Shown here: positions 23,976 through 34,240 of the stretch, in pieces
Layout: each line of letters opens with the position of its first letter
Numbering within the stretch: the first letter of the stretch is position 1
Assembly: GCA_022703445.1 (NCBI GenBank)
Contig: JAKLDR010000016.1
Span: 1-60,121 of the forward strand
Origin: Planctomycetota bacterium
GTDB lineage: Bacteria > Planctomycetota > SZUA-567 > JAKLDR01
Direction of reading: 5' to 3'
DNA length: 60,121 bases
The notes under the pieces: model-generated
What the model saw: the letters and a program-made list of their open reading frames with translations, nothing else
What the model was told of the DNA's origin: nothing
The model's database searches: none
Translations under genes and position numbers: made by a program

Positions 23976-25595
23976 CTATGCCGGCGGCTTGGCCGCCGCG
24001 GGCGTGGCCCAGCGCGCCCGGGGCCTGGCCCACTCGCGTAGGGCCTGGACCTTCTCCTGCATGGTCGCGGACAGGGGCACGGTCTCGCCCAGGGCCCGGC
24101 AGACATCCTCGGTTGTGAACTCGCGGCCCGCCGGGAAGGCGTGGTACATGGCCGAGACGATGGCCTGCTCGATCTCCGCGCCGCTGAAGCCCTCCGAGCA
24201 ACCGACCAGGCCGGGCACGTCGAACTTGGCCGGGTCGCGCCGGCGCTTGGCCAGGTGGATCCGGAAGATCTCGGCGCGCTCCGCGGCGACGGGCAGGTCC
24301 ACGAAGAAGATCTCGTCGAAGCGGCCCTTGCGCAGCAGCTCCGGCGGCAGCCGGTCGATGGAGTTGGCGGTGGCCACCACGAAGACCGGCAGGGACTTCT
24401 CCTGCATCCAGGTCAGGAAGCTGGCGAAGAGCCGCGCGGTGGTGCCCGCGTCGGTCTGCCCGGAGGACTCCAACCCCGAGAAGGCCTTCTCGATCTCGTC
24501 GATCCACAGCACCACCGGGGCGATGGACTCGGCCACCCGCAGGGCGTTGCGCACGTTCTCCTCGGTCTTGCCGATGTAGGAGCTGAACAGCGCCCCGACG
24601 TCCAGGCGCAGCAGCGGGATCGACCAGAAGGCCGAGGTGGCCTTGGCCAGCAGACTCTTGCCGCAGCCCTGGACGCCCAGGAGCAGGAGCCCCCGCGGCT
24701 GGGGCAGGCCGTAGGCCCGGGCCTTCTCGGAGAAGGCCTCGGTGCGCTGGTCCAGCCAGGCCTTGAGGTTGTCGAGGCCGCCGACGCTCTTGAGCGACTC
24801 GTTGTGCACGCAGTACTCGAGCAGGCCGGTCTTGGCGATGACCTGGCGCTTCTGCTCGGCGATGACCTTGAGGTCCTCGATGGTCAGGCGCGAGTCGTTG
24901 GCGATGGCCATGTTGAAGACGTGCAGGGCCTGCCCGCGGGTCAGGCCCAGGGAGTTGCGGACCACCTCGCCGACCAGTTCCTTGCGGACGGTCACGAAGG
25001 TCCCGGCCAGTTCCGCCGCGGCGCGCAGGCGCGAGAGCAGCAGCCCCTCGAGCTCGGCCGCGTCGGGCAGGGGCACGTCCACCAGGGCCACGTCCTTCTC
25101 GAGCAGCGCGGGCATGCCCGGCTTCTGGACCACGAAGACCACCGTCCAGGGCTGCTTCATCTGCATCAGGTCGGCCAGCTTCCTGACCACCTTCTGCTCG
25201 TCGAAGTAGTTGCCGATGTCCTTGAGGAAGAGTATCAGCCGCCGGCCCCAGGCGTTCTTCATGACCGCGTCGAGCGCGTCGATCGGCGCCTGCATCCGGC
25301 GGCGGTCGTCGTCGTCCTTGCCCTCGACCAGCAGCGCCTCGGAGCGGACGTCAATGATGTCGCCGCGCCAGCGCCAGCCGTCGGTCATGCTCCAGACGTA
25401 GACCTTGCGGCTGAGCTTGGCCGCGACCTCCTCGATGATGTCGCAGCAGCGGTCCTCCTCGGAGCTCATCATGGCGACGGCCGAGTAGCCGGAGCGCAGC
25501 AGCAGGTTGAGCCGGGCCTTGACCCGGTCGATCTCGGCCGCCCCGGTCGGCGCCGGGCTGCCCTCGGGAACCAGCTTGGCGGTCGGAACGGGCAT
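23976..25595 (-). CDS. Ycf46-like AAA ATPase
   Basis: 539 residues. The first ~230 residues form a degenerate ATPase-like domain ('LLLRSGYSAVAMMSSEEDR', then 'ILFLKDIGNYF'). The second half is a canonical AAA module: Walker A 'LLLGVQGCGKSLLAKATS', Walker B 'VVLWIDEIEKAFSG', sensor 1 'VVATANSIDRLPPELLRKGR' and an arginine-finger/sensor region 'RFDEIFFVDLP'. This two-part layout is that of Ycf46, a poorly understood ATPase of cyanobacteria, plastids and other bacteria. GGAGG lies 9 nt before the ATG. Downstream, on the same strand, a terminator-like hairpin separates it from leuA. Substrate unknown. Confidence 0.88.
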   Translation of the reverse strand: MPVPTAKLVPEGSPAPTGAAEIDRVKARLNLLLRSGYSAVAMMSSEEDRCCDIIEEVAAKLSRKVYVWSMTDGWRWRGDIIDVRSEALLVEGKDDDDRRRMQAPIDALDAVMKNAWGRRLILFLKDIGNYFDEQKVVRKLADLMQMKQPWTVVFVVQKPGMPALLEKDVALVDVPLPDAAELEGLLLSRLRAAAELAGTFVTVRKELVGEVVRNSLGLTRGQALHVFNMAIANDSRLTIEDLKVIAEQKRQVIAKTGLLEYCVHNESLKSVGGLDNLKAWLDQRTEAFSEKARAYGLPQPRGLLLLGVQGCGKSLLAKATSAFWSIPLLRLDVGALFSSYIGKTEENVRNALRVAESIAPVVLWIDEIEKAFSGLESSGQTDAGTTARLFASFLTWMQEKSLPVFVVATANSIDRLPPELLRKGRFDEIFFVDLPVAAERAEIFRIHLAKRRRDPAKFDVPGLVGCSEGFSGAEIEQAIVSAMYHAFPAGREFTTEDVCRALGETVPLSATMQEKVQALREWARPRARWATPAAAKPPA

Positions 25596-25620
25596 GGGCG
25601 TGCCTCCTCATAAAGGCGCA

Positions 25621-25642
25621 GGGGCACGGCGTGCCGTGCCCC
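25621..25642 (-). terminator. Hairpin between leuA and the Ycf46-like gene
   Basis: GGGGCACG / CGTGCCCC stem (8-10 bp) with a short loop, directly before the ribosome-binding site of the Ycf46-like gene. On the minus strand it is followed by TGCGCCTTTAT, a poor T-run, so it may be a weak terminator or attenuator. Confidence 0.45.
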
Positions 25643-25705
25643 CGCCCCTCTCCCTGATCCGGCCGGCCGCCGCGGCTGCGGCGCCGGCCGGAAGCTCGCG
25701 GTCTC

Positions 25706-27271
<1,566 letters not shown>

Positions 27272-27440
27272 GGGTTCGGTCCTCTCTTCTCTCTCCAGGT
27301 GGTGATCCGGGAAATGCGCCGGGCGGGGAACCCCCGGCTACGCGCCAGCCGCCGGCAGGCCACCCCCGGCGCGGGGCGCGCGGAAGCTACTCCGCGCCCG
27401 GCTGCCGGGCAGACACTCCTCGGGCCGCGCGGCGCGGGTC

Positions 27441-27896
27441 TCAGGCCTGCGCATCTGGCGGCGGGGGCTGGGGCTTGGTCTCATCGCTGGGCGACGACGC
27501 CGCCGGGCGGGCCGCGGCGTCCTCCTGCATCTTGGCCTCGAGCCGCAGGATCTCGTCGGCTCCGAAGCGGATCTCGTGGGGCGTGGTGGCCACGTCGGTC
27601 AGGGTGACGCGGCTGACCGGCTTGCCGTCGAGCAGCGTGCCGTTGGGCGAAAGGTTGACCAGCTCGATGGAGCCGAGGTTGACCATGGTGATCTCGAAGT
27701 GCCGGCCGCTGACCGTCCGGAAGGAGTCGTCGGCCTCGCGCTCGGACTCGGACTTCGCGGTCCAGGCCTTCAGGCGGACCAGCGACCAGTCCGCCGAGCG
27801 GCTGCGCCCGATCGTCACCTTCTTGCCGTACTCGAGAGCCAGTTCCTCTCCGGCGACGTGCCCGGAGACCCCAACCAGCCTGGGCATCACGGTCAT
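27441..27896 (-). CDS. FHA-domain protein
   Basis: 151 residues. The forkhead-associated core is complete: 'KKVTIGRSRSADWSL' (GR), 'VSGRHFEI' (S-x-R-H), and 'VNLSPNGTLLDG' (N-x-x-x-NG). FHA domains bind phosphothreonine peptides, which suggests a partner Ser/Thr kinase that is not encoded here. The C-terminal ~35 residues are a disordered Pro/Ala tail. The ATG at 27896 has GGGGGA 7 nt upstream; a second ATG at 27887 is less likely. It shares a compact divergent promoter region with the zinc-ribbon gene. Confidence 0.92.
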   Translation of the reverse strand: MTVMPRLVGVSGHVAGEELALEYGKKVTIGRSRSADWSLVRLKAWTAKSESEREADDSFRTVSGRHFEITMVNLGSIELVNLSPNGTLLDGKPVSRVTLTDVATTPHEIRFGADEILRLEAKMQEDAAARPAASSPSDETKPQPPPPDAQA

Positions 27897-27923
27897 GGCG
27901 CATCCCCCTAACGCGACGCGCCC

Positions 27924-27951
27924 ATGATAGCCCCGCCCGGTCGGGCGTCAA
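27924..27951 (-). promoter_or_regulatory. Promoter of the FHA gene
   Basis: Minus-strand TTGACG (27951-27946), 16-nt GC-rich spacer, TATCAT (27929-27924). The leader is about 20 nt and contains GGGGGA. Confidence 0.65.
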
Positions 27952-27968
27952 GTACCCCAAAGCGGCGG

Positions 27969-27997
27969 TTGACGGCGCGCGCCTCTCCGGGCAAAAT
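27969..27997 (+). promoter_or_regulatory. Promoter of the zinc-ribbon membrane protein gene
   Basis: TTGACG (27969-27974), 17-nt spacer, CAAAAT (27992-27997). It is arranged back-to-back with the FHA promoter, leaving only 17 nt between the two -35 boxes. Confidence 0.6.
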
Positions 27998-28019
27998 GCC
28001 GCCGGTTAGGAGGCATTCC

Positions 28020-30074
28020 ATGGCCAAGCTGGTCACCTGCCGCGCCTGCCACCGGCGCATCTCCGACGAAGCCGCCAAGGAGCTCAAGGGCGCCGTCCTC
28101 TGCCCCAACTGCTACGAGCCCCTGCTCGCGAAGCTCAAGGAACAGAAGGACCGCAAGAAGCAGACCGAGGCCCCCGCCAAGGAGGCCCCGGTCCAGGACG
28201 CGCCCCCGGCAACTCCGACCGCGCCGGCCGCCTTCGGCCCGCAGAAGCTGACCGCCAGGGCCACCGGGACGCTCGGAGCCAGGCACGCCGCCGGCGTGCG
28301 CGGCGTGTCCGCCCAGGCCCCGGCCCAGCCCGCCCCGGCCGCCTCCAACCTGCCCGACCTGCCGGACATGCCCCAGGGCCTGCTCACCCAGGAGGACTCC
28401 GGCAGCGGCGGCCGCGGCGGCTTCGGTCCCGAGGCGCTGGGCAAGGGCATCTACCTGGCGCTGGCCGGAGGCGCGCTCTTCGCCGGATACTGCTACGCCG
28501 CGTCCATCGCGGCCAACGGGCGCAGCGCGCTCTCGGTCGCGCTCCTGGCCATGTCCGCCCTGTTCGGCATCTTCGCGGTGCCGGCCGGGCTGCTCAACAT
28601 GCTGCGCGGTGGCGAGCGCCGGCGGCAGGTCGCCGGGGGCCTGGCCCTGGCCGCCGGCCTGTTCCTGGGCGGCTGGGGCGTGACGCGGACGACCTCCGAC
28701 GCCCGGCAGCTGCGCGCCGACGGATTCCTCGACCCGATGAAGAACTCCGGGACGGGCACGGCCGGGGCCGATCCGACCGGCAAGCCCGAAGCCAAGCCGG
28801 AGGCCAAGCCCGAGCCCAGGCCGGAAACCAAGCCTGACCCGAAACCGGTCGCCGGCGGAACGCCCAAACCGGGCCACGGGCTCGATCTGGTGGCCACCCA
28901 GCCCAAACCCGAACCCAAGCCCGAGCCGAAGCCGGAACCCAAGCCGGAGCCGCGGCCGGAGGACCGCACCAAGGCCGAGATCCGCGCCCTGCTGCCCGGG
29001 GCCGCCGCCGCCGAGGCCGGCAAGCTCGGCTTCCCCGGAACGCCCCGGAAGCTGGGCGATCTGGAGACCCAGCCGCTCACCGCCGTAGTGCTGCTAACCG
29101 GACAGCTGCCCGGGCTCAGGCCCGAACTCGAGCCCACCCCCGGCGGCGCGGGCAAGACCAACCAGGAACTGGCCGAGTCCATGCGCCTGGGCGAGATGCT
29201 CAGCGTGCTGCGCGACGAGTACATCACCGACGTCAGCTTCATGCTGCTCGACGGCGGCGAGCGGCTCTCCGGCGAGGTCAAGGTCAAGGCCCCGTTCTAC
29301 GCCGCGGCCTTCCCGTTCGAGGCCCGGCGCCGCGACGGCCGCTGGCAGATCGAGTCCTTCACGCTGCGCAGCTCGGCCCGCAAGGTGGCCCTGACCGACG
29401 GCAAGTGGAAGGTGACCGACGCCGTCACCTCCGACCCGGCCGTCCGGCTGATGCGCGCCCTGGGAGCGGCCGAGGCCGCCGAGCTGCCCGAGGCCTCGTC
29501 GGGCGCCGTCCCGGACGCCAAGCTGCTGACCCAGTTCGGCGAGCTGCGCTCCCCGGGCCGGGCCGCCGTGCCGCTGACCGACGGGGCGCCCGGCGTGGTC
29601 TTCCTCGCTCCCGGCAAGACCAAGACCGCCGACGCCCTGGCCGAGGCCAAGCTGGAGGGCGGGGGCTGGAAGCCGCTGGCCCTGATCGTCGCCGGCGGCC
29701 GGGGCCCGCTGCTGGCCCTGCCGGTGCTCACCGCCGACCCCCGCGGCGAGAAGGCCAGGATCGTGACCCTGGCGGTGGTCAAGAACCCCGGGCTGCCCGG
29801 CGGCTTCGAGGTGGCCGTGGACAACGGGGCCAAGTTCGCCCCGGACCCGGCCGGCATGACCGACCTGTCCGGGAAGCTGGTCCAGCTCAACCGCCTCGGC
29901 AACCTGCCGGTGAGGATCGCGCCGGACCCCGACGCCCCGCTGGCCGTGACCGCGGCCCTCTTCGACGCCTGCCTCCGGGCCCGCATCCAGCTGCAGTTCA
30001 TGGCCATCGACCCGACTCCGCCCGCGGCCCCCCCCAAGGACGGCGGCGCGGCGCCGGCCGAGGGCGTCAAGTAG
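28020..30074 (+). CDS. Zinc-ribbon, Lys-Pro-Glu-repeat membrane protein of unknown function
   Basis: 684 residues from the ATG at 28020 (AGGAGG site). It opens with a zinc ribbon 'VTCRACHRRI...VLCPNC' (CxxC-x-CxxC). Two to three membrane helices lie at about 140-225. A long low-complexity spacer of KPEPKPE-type repeats (~240-320) is interrupted by 'GHGLDLVATQ'. The C-terminal domain starts 'TKAEIRALLPGAAAAEAGKL' and contains two long beta-rich lobes; the final part ('LTADPRGEKARIVTLAVVKN') is unassigned. The topology suggests a zinc-binding cytosolic head and a large outer domain. I do not recognise the C-terminal family. Confidence 0.75.
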   Translation: MAKLVTCRACHRRISDEAAKELKGAVLCPNCYEPLLAKLKEQKDRKKQTEAPAKEAPVQDAPPATPTAPAAFGPQKLTARATGTLGARHAAGVRGVSAQAPAQPAPAASNLPDLPDMPQGLLTQEDSGSGGRGGFGPEALGKGIYLALAGGALFAGYCYAASIAANGRSALSVALLAMSALFGIFAVPAGLLNMLRGGERRRQVAGGLALAAGLFLGGWGVTRTTSDARQLRADGFLDPMKNSGTGTAGADPTGKPEAKPEAKPEPRPETKPDPKPVAGGTPKPGHGLDLVATQPKPEPKPEPKPEPKPEPRPEDRTKAEIRALLPGAAAAEAGKLGFPGTPRKLGDLETQPLTAVVLLTGQLPGLRPELEPTPGGAGKTNQELAESMRLGEMLSVLRDEYITDVSFMLLDGGERLSGEVKVKAPFYAAAFPFEARRRDGRWQIESFTLRSSARKVALTDGKWKVTDAVTSDPAVRLMRALGAAEAAELPEASSGAVPDAKLLTQFGELRSPGRAAVPLTDGAPGVVFLAPGKTKTADALAEAKLEGGGWKPLALIVAGGRGPLLALPVLTADPRGEKARIVTLAVVKNPGLPGGFEVAVDNGAKFAPDPAGMTDLSGKLVQLNRLGNLPVRIAPDPDAPLAVTAALFDACLRARIQLQFMAIDPTPPAAPPKDGGAAPAEGVK

Positions 30075-30098
30075 CGGGACGCCCTGCGCCGCACTTCC

Positions 30099-30160
30099 GC
30101 AATCGCAGCTCTGCAAGCGGCCGTCTGAAATCGCCGTTGGCCTGGGCCCACGGCCGTCTG
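30099..30160. repeat. GCAATCG / CGCCGTTGG dispersed repeat, copy 1
   Basis: GCAATCGCAGCTCTGCAAGC followed by TCTGAAATCGCCGTTGG and GGGCCCACGG. The same order of words occurs at 36722-36800, where it is part of an inverted-repeat element. It fills most of the gap before hflX. Confidence 0.6.
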
Positions 30161-30163
30161 CCG

Positions 30164-30191
30164 TTGCCCTCCCGGCCGCCGGCCTTATGAT
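30164..30191 (+). promoter_or_regulatory. Promoter of hflX, apparently leaderless
   Basis: TTGCCC (30164-30169), 16-nt spacer, TATGAT (30186-30191). The -10 box overlaps the alternative ATGs at 30187 and 30190, which argues that the third ATG at 30199 is the true start, 7 nt downstream. Confidence 0.6.
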
Positions 30192-30198
30192 GGCGCGC

Positions 30199-31509
30199 AT
30201 GGCCAAGGCACCTTCCTGGAGAACCTCCGTGGCCGGCCACCGGGTCGTGCTGGCCCGGCTGCTGACCCCCCGCGACCGCGACCTCGACGGCGGCGAGGAG
30301 CCGTTGGCCGAGCTGCGGCGCCTGGCCGAGAGCGCCGGGGCCGCGCCGGCCGGCGAGCTCGTCCAGCGCCGCGAGCGGCCCACCGGCTCGCACTACTTCG
30401 GCGTCGGCAAGGCCGCCGAGATCAAGGCGCTCTGCCGGCGCGAGCGGGCCAGCGCGGTGATCGTCGACGCCGAGCTCACCCCCATCCAGGGCCGCAACCT
30501 CGAGAAGGAGCTGGGCTGCACGGTGCTCGACCGCACCGAGCTGATCCTGGACATCTTCGCCTCCTGGGCGCGCACCCGGCAGGCCAAGGTCCAGGTGGAG
30601 CTGGCCGGGCTCGAGTACTTCATGCCCCGGCTGCGCCGGCGCTGGACGCACCTCGAGCGCCAGACCGGCGGCATCGGCGTGCGCGGCGGCGCCGGCGAGC
30701 GGCAGCTGGAGCTCGACCAGCGCATCATCCGCGACCGGATCACCGACTGCCGCCGGGAGATCGCCGCCATCGGCGAGCAGCGCCGCCGGCTGGTGGCCGC
30801 GCGCGGCGGCTTCGCGGTGAGCCTGGTGGGCTACACCAACGCCGGCAAGTCGACGCTCATGCGCGCGCTGACCGGCGCCGACGTGTACATCGCCGACCGG
30901 CTCTTCGCCACGCTCGACACCCGCACCCGGGAGATGAAGCTGGGCGGAGGGCTCTCGGCGCTCCTGTCCGACACGGTCGGCTTCATCCGCCGGCTGCCCC
31001 ACCACCTGGTGGCCTCCTTCAGCGCGACGCTGGAGGAGACCCGCTCGGCCGACCTCATCCTCCATGTGGCCGACCTGTCCTCGCCGGCCTGCCGCTCGGA
31101 GATGGAGACGGTCCGGGCGGTGCTGGCCGACCTGGGCGCCGACCGGACGCCGGTCCTGCCGGTCTTCAACAAGATCGACCTGGTGGCCGAGCCGTCGCTG
31201 GTGACCCGGGCGCTGGCCGACCACCCCGGGTCGGTGGCGGTCTCGGCGAAGACCGGGGCCGGGCTCGACGGGCTGCGCGCCGCGGTGGTCGAGCGCATGT
31301 TCCAGAACGCCGAGGAGGCCGAGCTCATCCTGGCCCCCGCCGGCGGGCAGTCCGAGTACTTCCTCAGGCGCCATGGGCTGGTCCTGGAGAGCGCGCTTGA
31401 CGGCGAGGTCCTGCGGGTCCGCGCCCGGGTGCGCCCCGAGCACCTGGGGAAGCTCGCCGAGCTGCCGGGGGTGAGCGTGGTCTCGCGGGGGAGCGCCGGC
31501 GCCCGGTAG
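30199..31509 (+). CDS. hflX: Ribosome-associated GTPase HflX
   Basis: 436 residues from the ATG at 30199; two ATGs just upstream lie inside the -10 box. The N-terminal HflX domain has 'SHYFGVGKAAEIKAL' and 'TVLDRTELILDIFA', the linker helix 'GGIGVRGGAGERQLELDQR', and the GTPase core has G1 'LVGYTNAGKST', G3 'DTVGFI' and G4 'FNKIDL', with 'VAVSAKTGAGLDGL' as G5. HflX splits stalled ribosomes after heat or antibiotic stress. The whole coding sequence is intact. Confidence 0.96.
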   Translation: MAKAPSWRTSVAGHRVVLARLLTPRDRDLDGGEEPLAELRRLAESAGAAPAGELVQRRERPTGSHYFGVGKAAEIKALCRRERASAVIVDAELTPIQGRNLEKELGCTVLDRTELILDIFASWARTRQAKVQVELAGLEYFMPRLRRRWTHLERQTGGIGVRGGAGERQLELDQRIIRDRITDCRREIAAIGEQRRRLVAARGGFAVSLVGYTNAGKSTLMRALTGADVYIADRLFATLDTRTREMKLGGGLSALLSDTVGFIRRLPHHLVASFSATLEETRSADLILHVADLSSPACRSEMETVRAVLADLGADRTPVLPVFNKIDLVAEPSLVTRALADHPGSVAVSAKTGAGLDGLRAAVVERMFQNAEEAELILAPAGGQSEYFLRRHGLVLESALDGEVLRVRARVRPEHLGKLAELPGVSVVSRGSAGAR

Positions 31510-31523
31510 TTCGTTAGGCTCGA

Positions 31524-31755
31524 CCCAACGCAGAGGCCGCAGAGGGGCGCGAAGGGCGCAGAGGCTACTTCTTATCGCTTAGCACCCTCTTCAGAGCCTT
31601 TCTCAGAGAGCCCTTTTCTGGCCAGATCCATGACTCCATCGCGAACTGACAGTCCCAAGGGAATTCTGCCGGCCTTTCGCTGGTACTGGTAATCAGTAAG
31701 CATCTGAATAGCTTCCTCTGCGCCCTTCGCGCCCCTCTGCGTCCTCTGCGTTGGG
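31524..31755. repeat. Near-perfect 41-bp inverted repeat bounding a 150-bp low-GC insert
   Basis: The left arm (31524-31564) and right arm (31715-31755) are reverse complements with one mismatch in 41 (CCCAACGCAGAGG plus CGCAGAGG units). The 150-bp core is close to 50% GC, far below its flanks. On the minus strand the core has a 43-codon open frame (31703 to 31572) that I do not recognise and do not call a gene. The CGCAGAGG family resembles repeats that in other environmental genomes flank small accessory cassettes. Confidence 0.8.
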
Positions 31756-31761
31756 TATGAC

Positions 31762-32682
31762 CTACGCCAGCCGCTTTCGCGGCTGGATGCGCAGCGCGCC
31801 GGACTCGTCGGCCAGGCACTCGGCCAGGAAGAGCGCCAGGCCCGAGCCGTCGAGCAGCAAGCAGCGCTCGCCGGCGGCCGGGGCGCGGCCGTCGGGGGCG
31901 AAGCGCTCGAGCGGCAGCGGCTTGGCGGCCATCACCTCGCGACGGGTCTTGTCGTCGGGGACAATCACGACCGGCAGCTCCGGGAAGGCCCGGCGCACCG
32001 GCAGGAGCGCGGCGTCCCCGGCCTCGCCGAGCCGGTCGAGGCCCACGGCGTCGGCGATCCGGAGCGCGCCGACCCGGGTGCGGACCAGCGCGGAGAGGTG
32101 CCCGCCGCAGCCCAGGGCCTCGCCCAGGTCGCGGGCCAGCGCGCGCAGGTAGGTGCCGCGCGAGACCCGGGCGGTCACGACCATCTCCGGCGGCGCCCAG
32201 CCGACGACGGCCAGTTCGTGGAAGGTCACCGGCCGGGGCTCGAGCTCCACGTCCTCTCCGGCGCGGGCCAGTTCGTAGGCCGCGCGGCCGCCGAGCTTGA
32301 GGGCCGAGAAGCGCGGCGGGCGCTGCATGACCGCGCCGAGGAAGGCCGCCAGCGCGCGCTCGGCGTCCTCCCGGGAGGCGGTCACGGGACGCTCCCCGCC
32401 CAGCGGCGCGCCGGCGGCGTCGTCGGTGTCGGTGGCCCGGCCCAGGCGGACGGTGGCGCGGTACTCCTTGTCGGCGTCGTGGAGCAGCTCGACCAGCCGG
32501 GTGGCTCCGCCCACCGCCACGGGCAGCACGCCGGAGGCCAGCGGGTCGAGCGTTCCGGCGTGGCCGACGGCCGCGCCGCGGAAGCGCCGCCCCACCAGGT
32601 CGGTGGCCCGGCGGCTGGCCATCCCGGAGGGCTTGTCCAGGTTGACGAAGCCCTGGGGCCCGTGCATACTTGCGGTGGTCAT
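31762..32682 (-). CDS. truB: tRNA pseudouridine-55 synthase
   Basis: 306 residues with the conserved opening 'GFVNLDKPSGMASRRATDLV' and the catalytic motif 'GHAGTLDPLASGVLPVAVG', in which the Asp is the catalytic nucleophile. Later come 'DKEYRATVRLGRATDTDDA' and 'RGTYLRALARDLGEALG'. TruB makes pseudouridine 55 in the T-loop of tRNAs. The ATG at 32682 sits 7 nt after a TAGAAT box, so the mRNA is likely leaderless; a second ATG at 32667 also exists. No rpsO, infB or rbfA gene is nearby, unlike the common truB context. Confidence 0.95.
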   Translation of the reverse strand: MTTASMHGPQGFVNLDKPSGMASRRATDLVGRRFRGAAVGHAGTLDPLASGVLPVAVGGATRLVELLHDADKEYRATVRLGRATDTDDAAGAPLGGERPVTASREDAERALAAFLGAVMQRPPRFSALKLGGRAAYELARAGEDVELEPRPVTFHELAVVGWAPPEMVVTARVSRGTYLRALARDLGEALGCGGHLSALVRTRVGALRIADAVGLDRLGEAGDAALLPVRRAFPELPVVIVPDDKTRREVMAAKPLPLERFAPDGRAPAAGERCLLLDGSGLALFLAECLADESGALRIQPRKRLA

Positions 32683-32689
32683 GCGCGGG

Positions 32690-32717
32690 ATTCTAGGTTG
32701 CCGGGGGCCGGAATCAA
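32690..32717 (-). promoter_or_regulatory. Promoter of truB, apparently leaderless
   Basis: Minus-strand TTGATT (32717-32712), 16-nt spacer, TAGAAT (32695-32690), then CCCGCGC and the ATG at 32682. Confidence 0.65.
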
Positions 32718-32761
32718 CCGTGCAGCGCGGCCGCACGACTTTCTGAGGCCGAAACGGCATG

Positions 32762-32910
32762 CCAACCACGGAGTGCGCGGAGGACACAGAGGACAGCATG
32801 AATTGCGCATACGCGGCAATGGCCGCTCCTGCATGCAGTCTCCCCGGCCACGGACCGGCTCTCATTCCTTCCTCTGCGTACTCTGTGTCCTCAGTTTCCT
32901 GTGTGGTGAA
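32762..32910. repeat. CGCAGAGG/CCACGGAG-family imperfect inverted repeat
   Basis: The left arm (32762-32794, CCAACCACGGAG... GGACACAGAGG) and the right arm (32869-32910, TTCCTCTGCGTACTCTGTG and following) are reverse complements at roughly 70%, enclosing ~75 nt of lower-GC DNA. It is a second, more decayed member of the 31524 family and fills the gap between truB and the next gene. Confidence 0.65.
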
Positions 32911-32956
32911 ACCTGTTGTTGCTCCTGGCGTCCTGGCGGTTCGATAGGATGACATC

Positions 32957-34240
32957 ATGCGCCGCGGCATAGCCGCCGATCCGGACACCATGAGGCGCCT
33001 GCTCCGCGCCTCCGGCGAGCTGCGCCTGGTGGTCCTGGGCACGAGCATGGCTCCGACCATCCGGCCCGGAGACTCGGTGGTCATGCGGCCGCTGGACGGC
33101 GCGCCGCGGGTGGGCGACGTGGTGGTCTACGCCCGCGGCGGGCGGCTCTGGTGCCACCGGGTGCTGCTCCCGGGGCGCGCGACCATCACCAAGGGCGACG
33201 CCCGCGGCCGGCCCGATCCGCCGGTGGCCACCGCCGACCTGATCGGCCGGGCCATCGCTCTGCAGCGCGGCAGCCGGATCATCGAACTGCACGGCCTGGG
33301 CTCGCGGCTGGCCGGGCTGGCGCTCAACCTCTCCGCCCCGGCCGCGGCGCTGGGCCGCCGGCTGGCCCGCCGGATCGGCGTGGCCCCGGCCCCGGAGCGC
33401 CCGGCCCGGCACCTGCTCGTCGCCGGATTCGACGTCGAGGTGACCGGCCCGCGCCGGCTGCTGCTGCCCGTCCCGGCCAAGCGCGGGCGCCCCAGCATCC
33501 GCCCGGACTTCCGCATCGACCTGGAACTGCGCCAGGGGGCCACCACCGGCGGGCGCTTCGGGCTGGTGGAGAGCGGCCGGCGCGGGCGCTTCCGGCTGAC
33601 CGCCCCCGCCGCGGTGGCCCACTTCGACATGGCCGACCGTCACTGCCGGGCGGAGGTGGTCCACGGCGCCGAGGACGCGGGCGTGACCGCGGTGCTGCGC
33701 GCCGCCGGGCTGCTGATGGTCGCGGCCGGCGGCGGGCTGGCCCTGCACGCCTCGGCCGTCCGCCACGGCGGCCGGGCCTACCTGTTCTCGGGGCCGAGCG
33801 GCGCCGGCAAGTCCACGGCCATGCGCCGGGCCTGCGAGGCCGGGGCCGAGCCGCTGGCCGACGACCTGGTGCTGCTGCGCCGGGACGGCTCCGGCGGAAC
33901 CGGGGACCCCGCCGGCGGCCGCGGAGACCGCTGGCTGGCCTGGGGGCCGCCGACCGAGCCCAATCTGGCGGAGCACGTCGGACAGGACCGCCGGGGCACG
34001 CCGGTCGCGGCGCTGCTGGTGCCGGCCCGCGGCGAGGAGCTCGACGTCCGCCCGCTCTCCGCCGCCGGCTGGACCGTCCTGGCCGGGACCTTCCCGCCGG
34101 CTCCCGGCGCGCCGGGGGACCAGGGGACGCTCGAGCTGCTGGCCGAGCTGGCCGAGGGCCTGCCGCGCCGTCTGGTGTTCTTCGCCGACCGGCCCGGGGC
34201 CCTCGCCGAGCTTTTCCGGCGCCTGGAGGAGGGGGCTTGA
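32957..34240 (+). CDS. Fusion of SipW-like S26 peptidase domain and HprK-like P-loop kinase
   Basis: 427 residues. N-terminal domain (~15-105): 'VVLGTSMAPTIRPGDSVVM' carries the catalytic Ser, 'GDVVVYARGG', and 'WCHRVLLPGRATITKGDA', with His where bacterial LepB has Lys; this Ser-His arrangement is that of SipW/ER-type signal peptidases. No membrane anchor precedes it. C-terminal domain (from ~150): HPr-kinase-like, with 'LHASAVRHGGRAYLFSGPS' and 'GPSGAGKST' (P-loop), then 'PLADDLVLLRRDG'. HprK-like kinases of this type occur in exopolysaccharide and PqqD-type systems of unknown chemistry. The stop (34240) overlaps the TTG start of the next gene (TTGA). Confidence 0.83.
   Translation: MRRGIAADPDTMRRLLRASGELRLVVLGTSMAPTIRPGDSVVMRPLDGAPRVGDVVVYARGGRLWCHRVLLPGRATITKGDARGRPDPPVATADLIGRAIALQRGSRIIELHGLGSRLAGLALNLSAPAAALGRRLARRIGVAPAPERPARHLLVAGFDVEVTGPRRLLLPVPAKRGRPSIRPDFRIDLELRQGATTGGRFGLVESGRRGRFRLTAPAAVAHFDMADRHCRAEVVHGAEDAGVTAVLRAAGLLMVAAGGGLALHASAVRHGGRAYLFSGPSGAGKSTAMRRACEAGAEPLADDLVLLRRDGSGGTGDPAGGRGDRWLAWGPPTEPNLAEHVGQDRRGTPVAALLVPARGEELDVRPLSAAGWTVLAGTFPPAPGAPGDQGTLELLAELAEGLPRRLVFFADRPGALAELFRRLEEGA

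Noticed and set aside
31565..31819. An 84-codon minus-strand frame through the 31524 element
   Set aside because: It reads through the repeat arm and into truB in another frame, and lacks a start signal. The 43-codon frame inside the core is no better supported.
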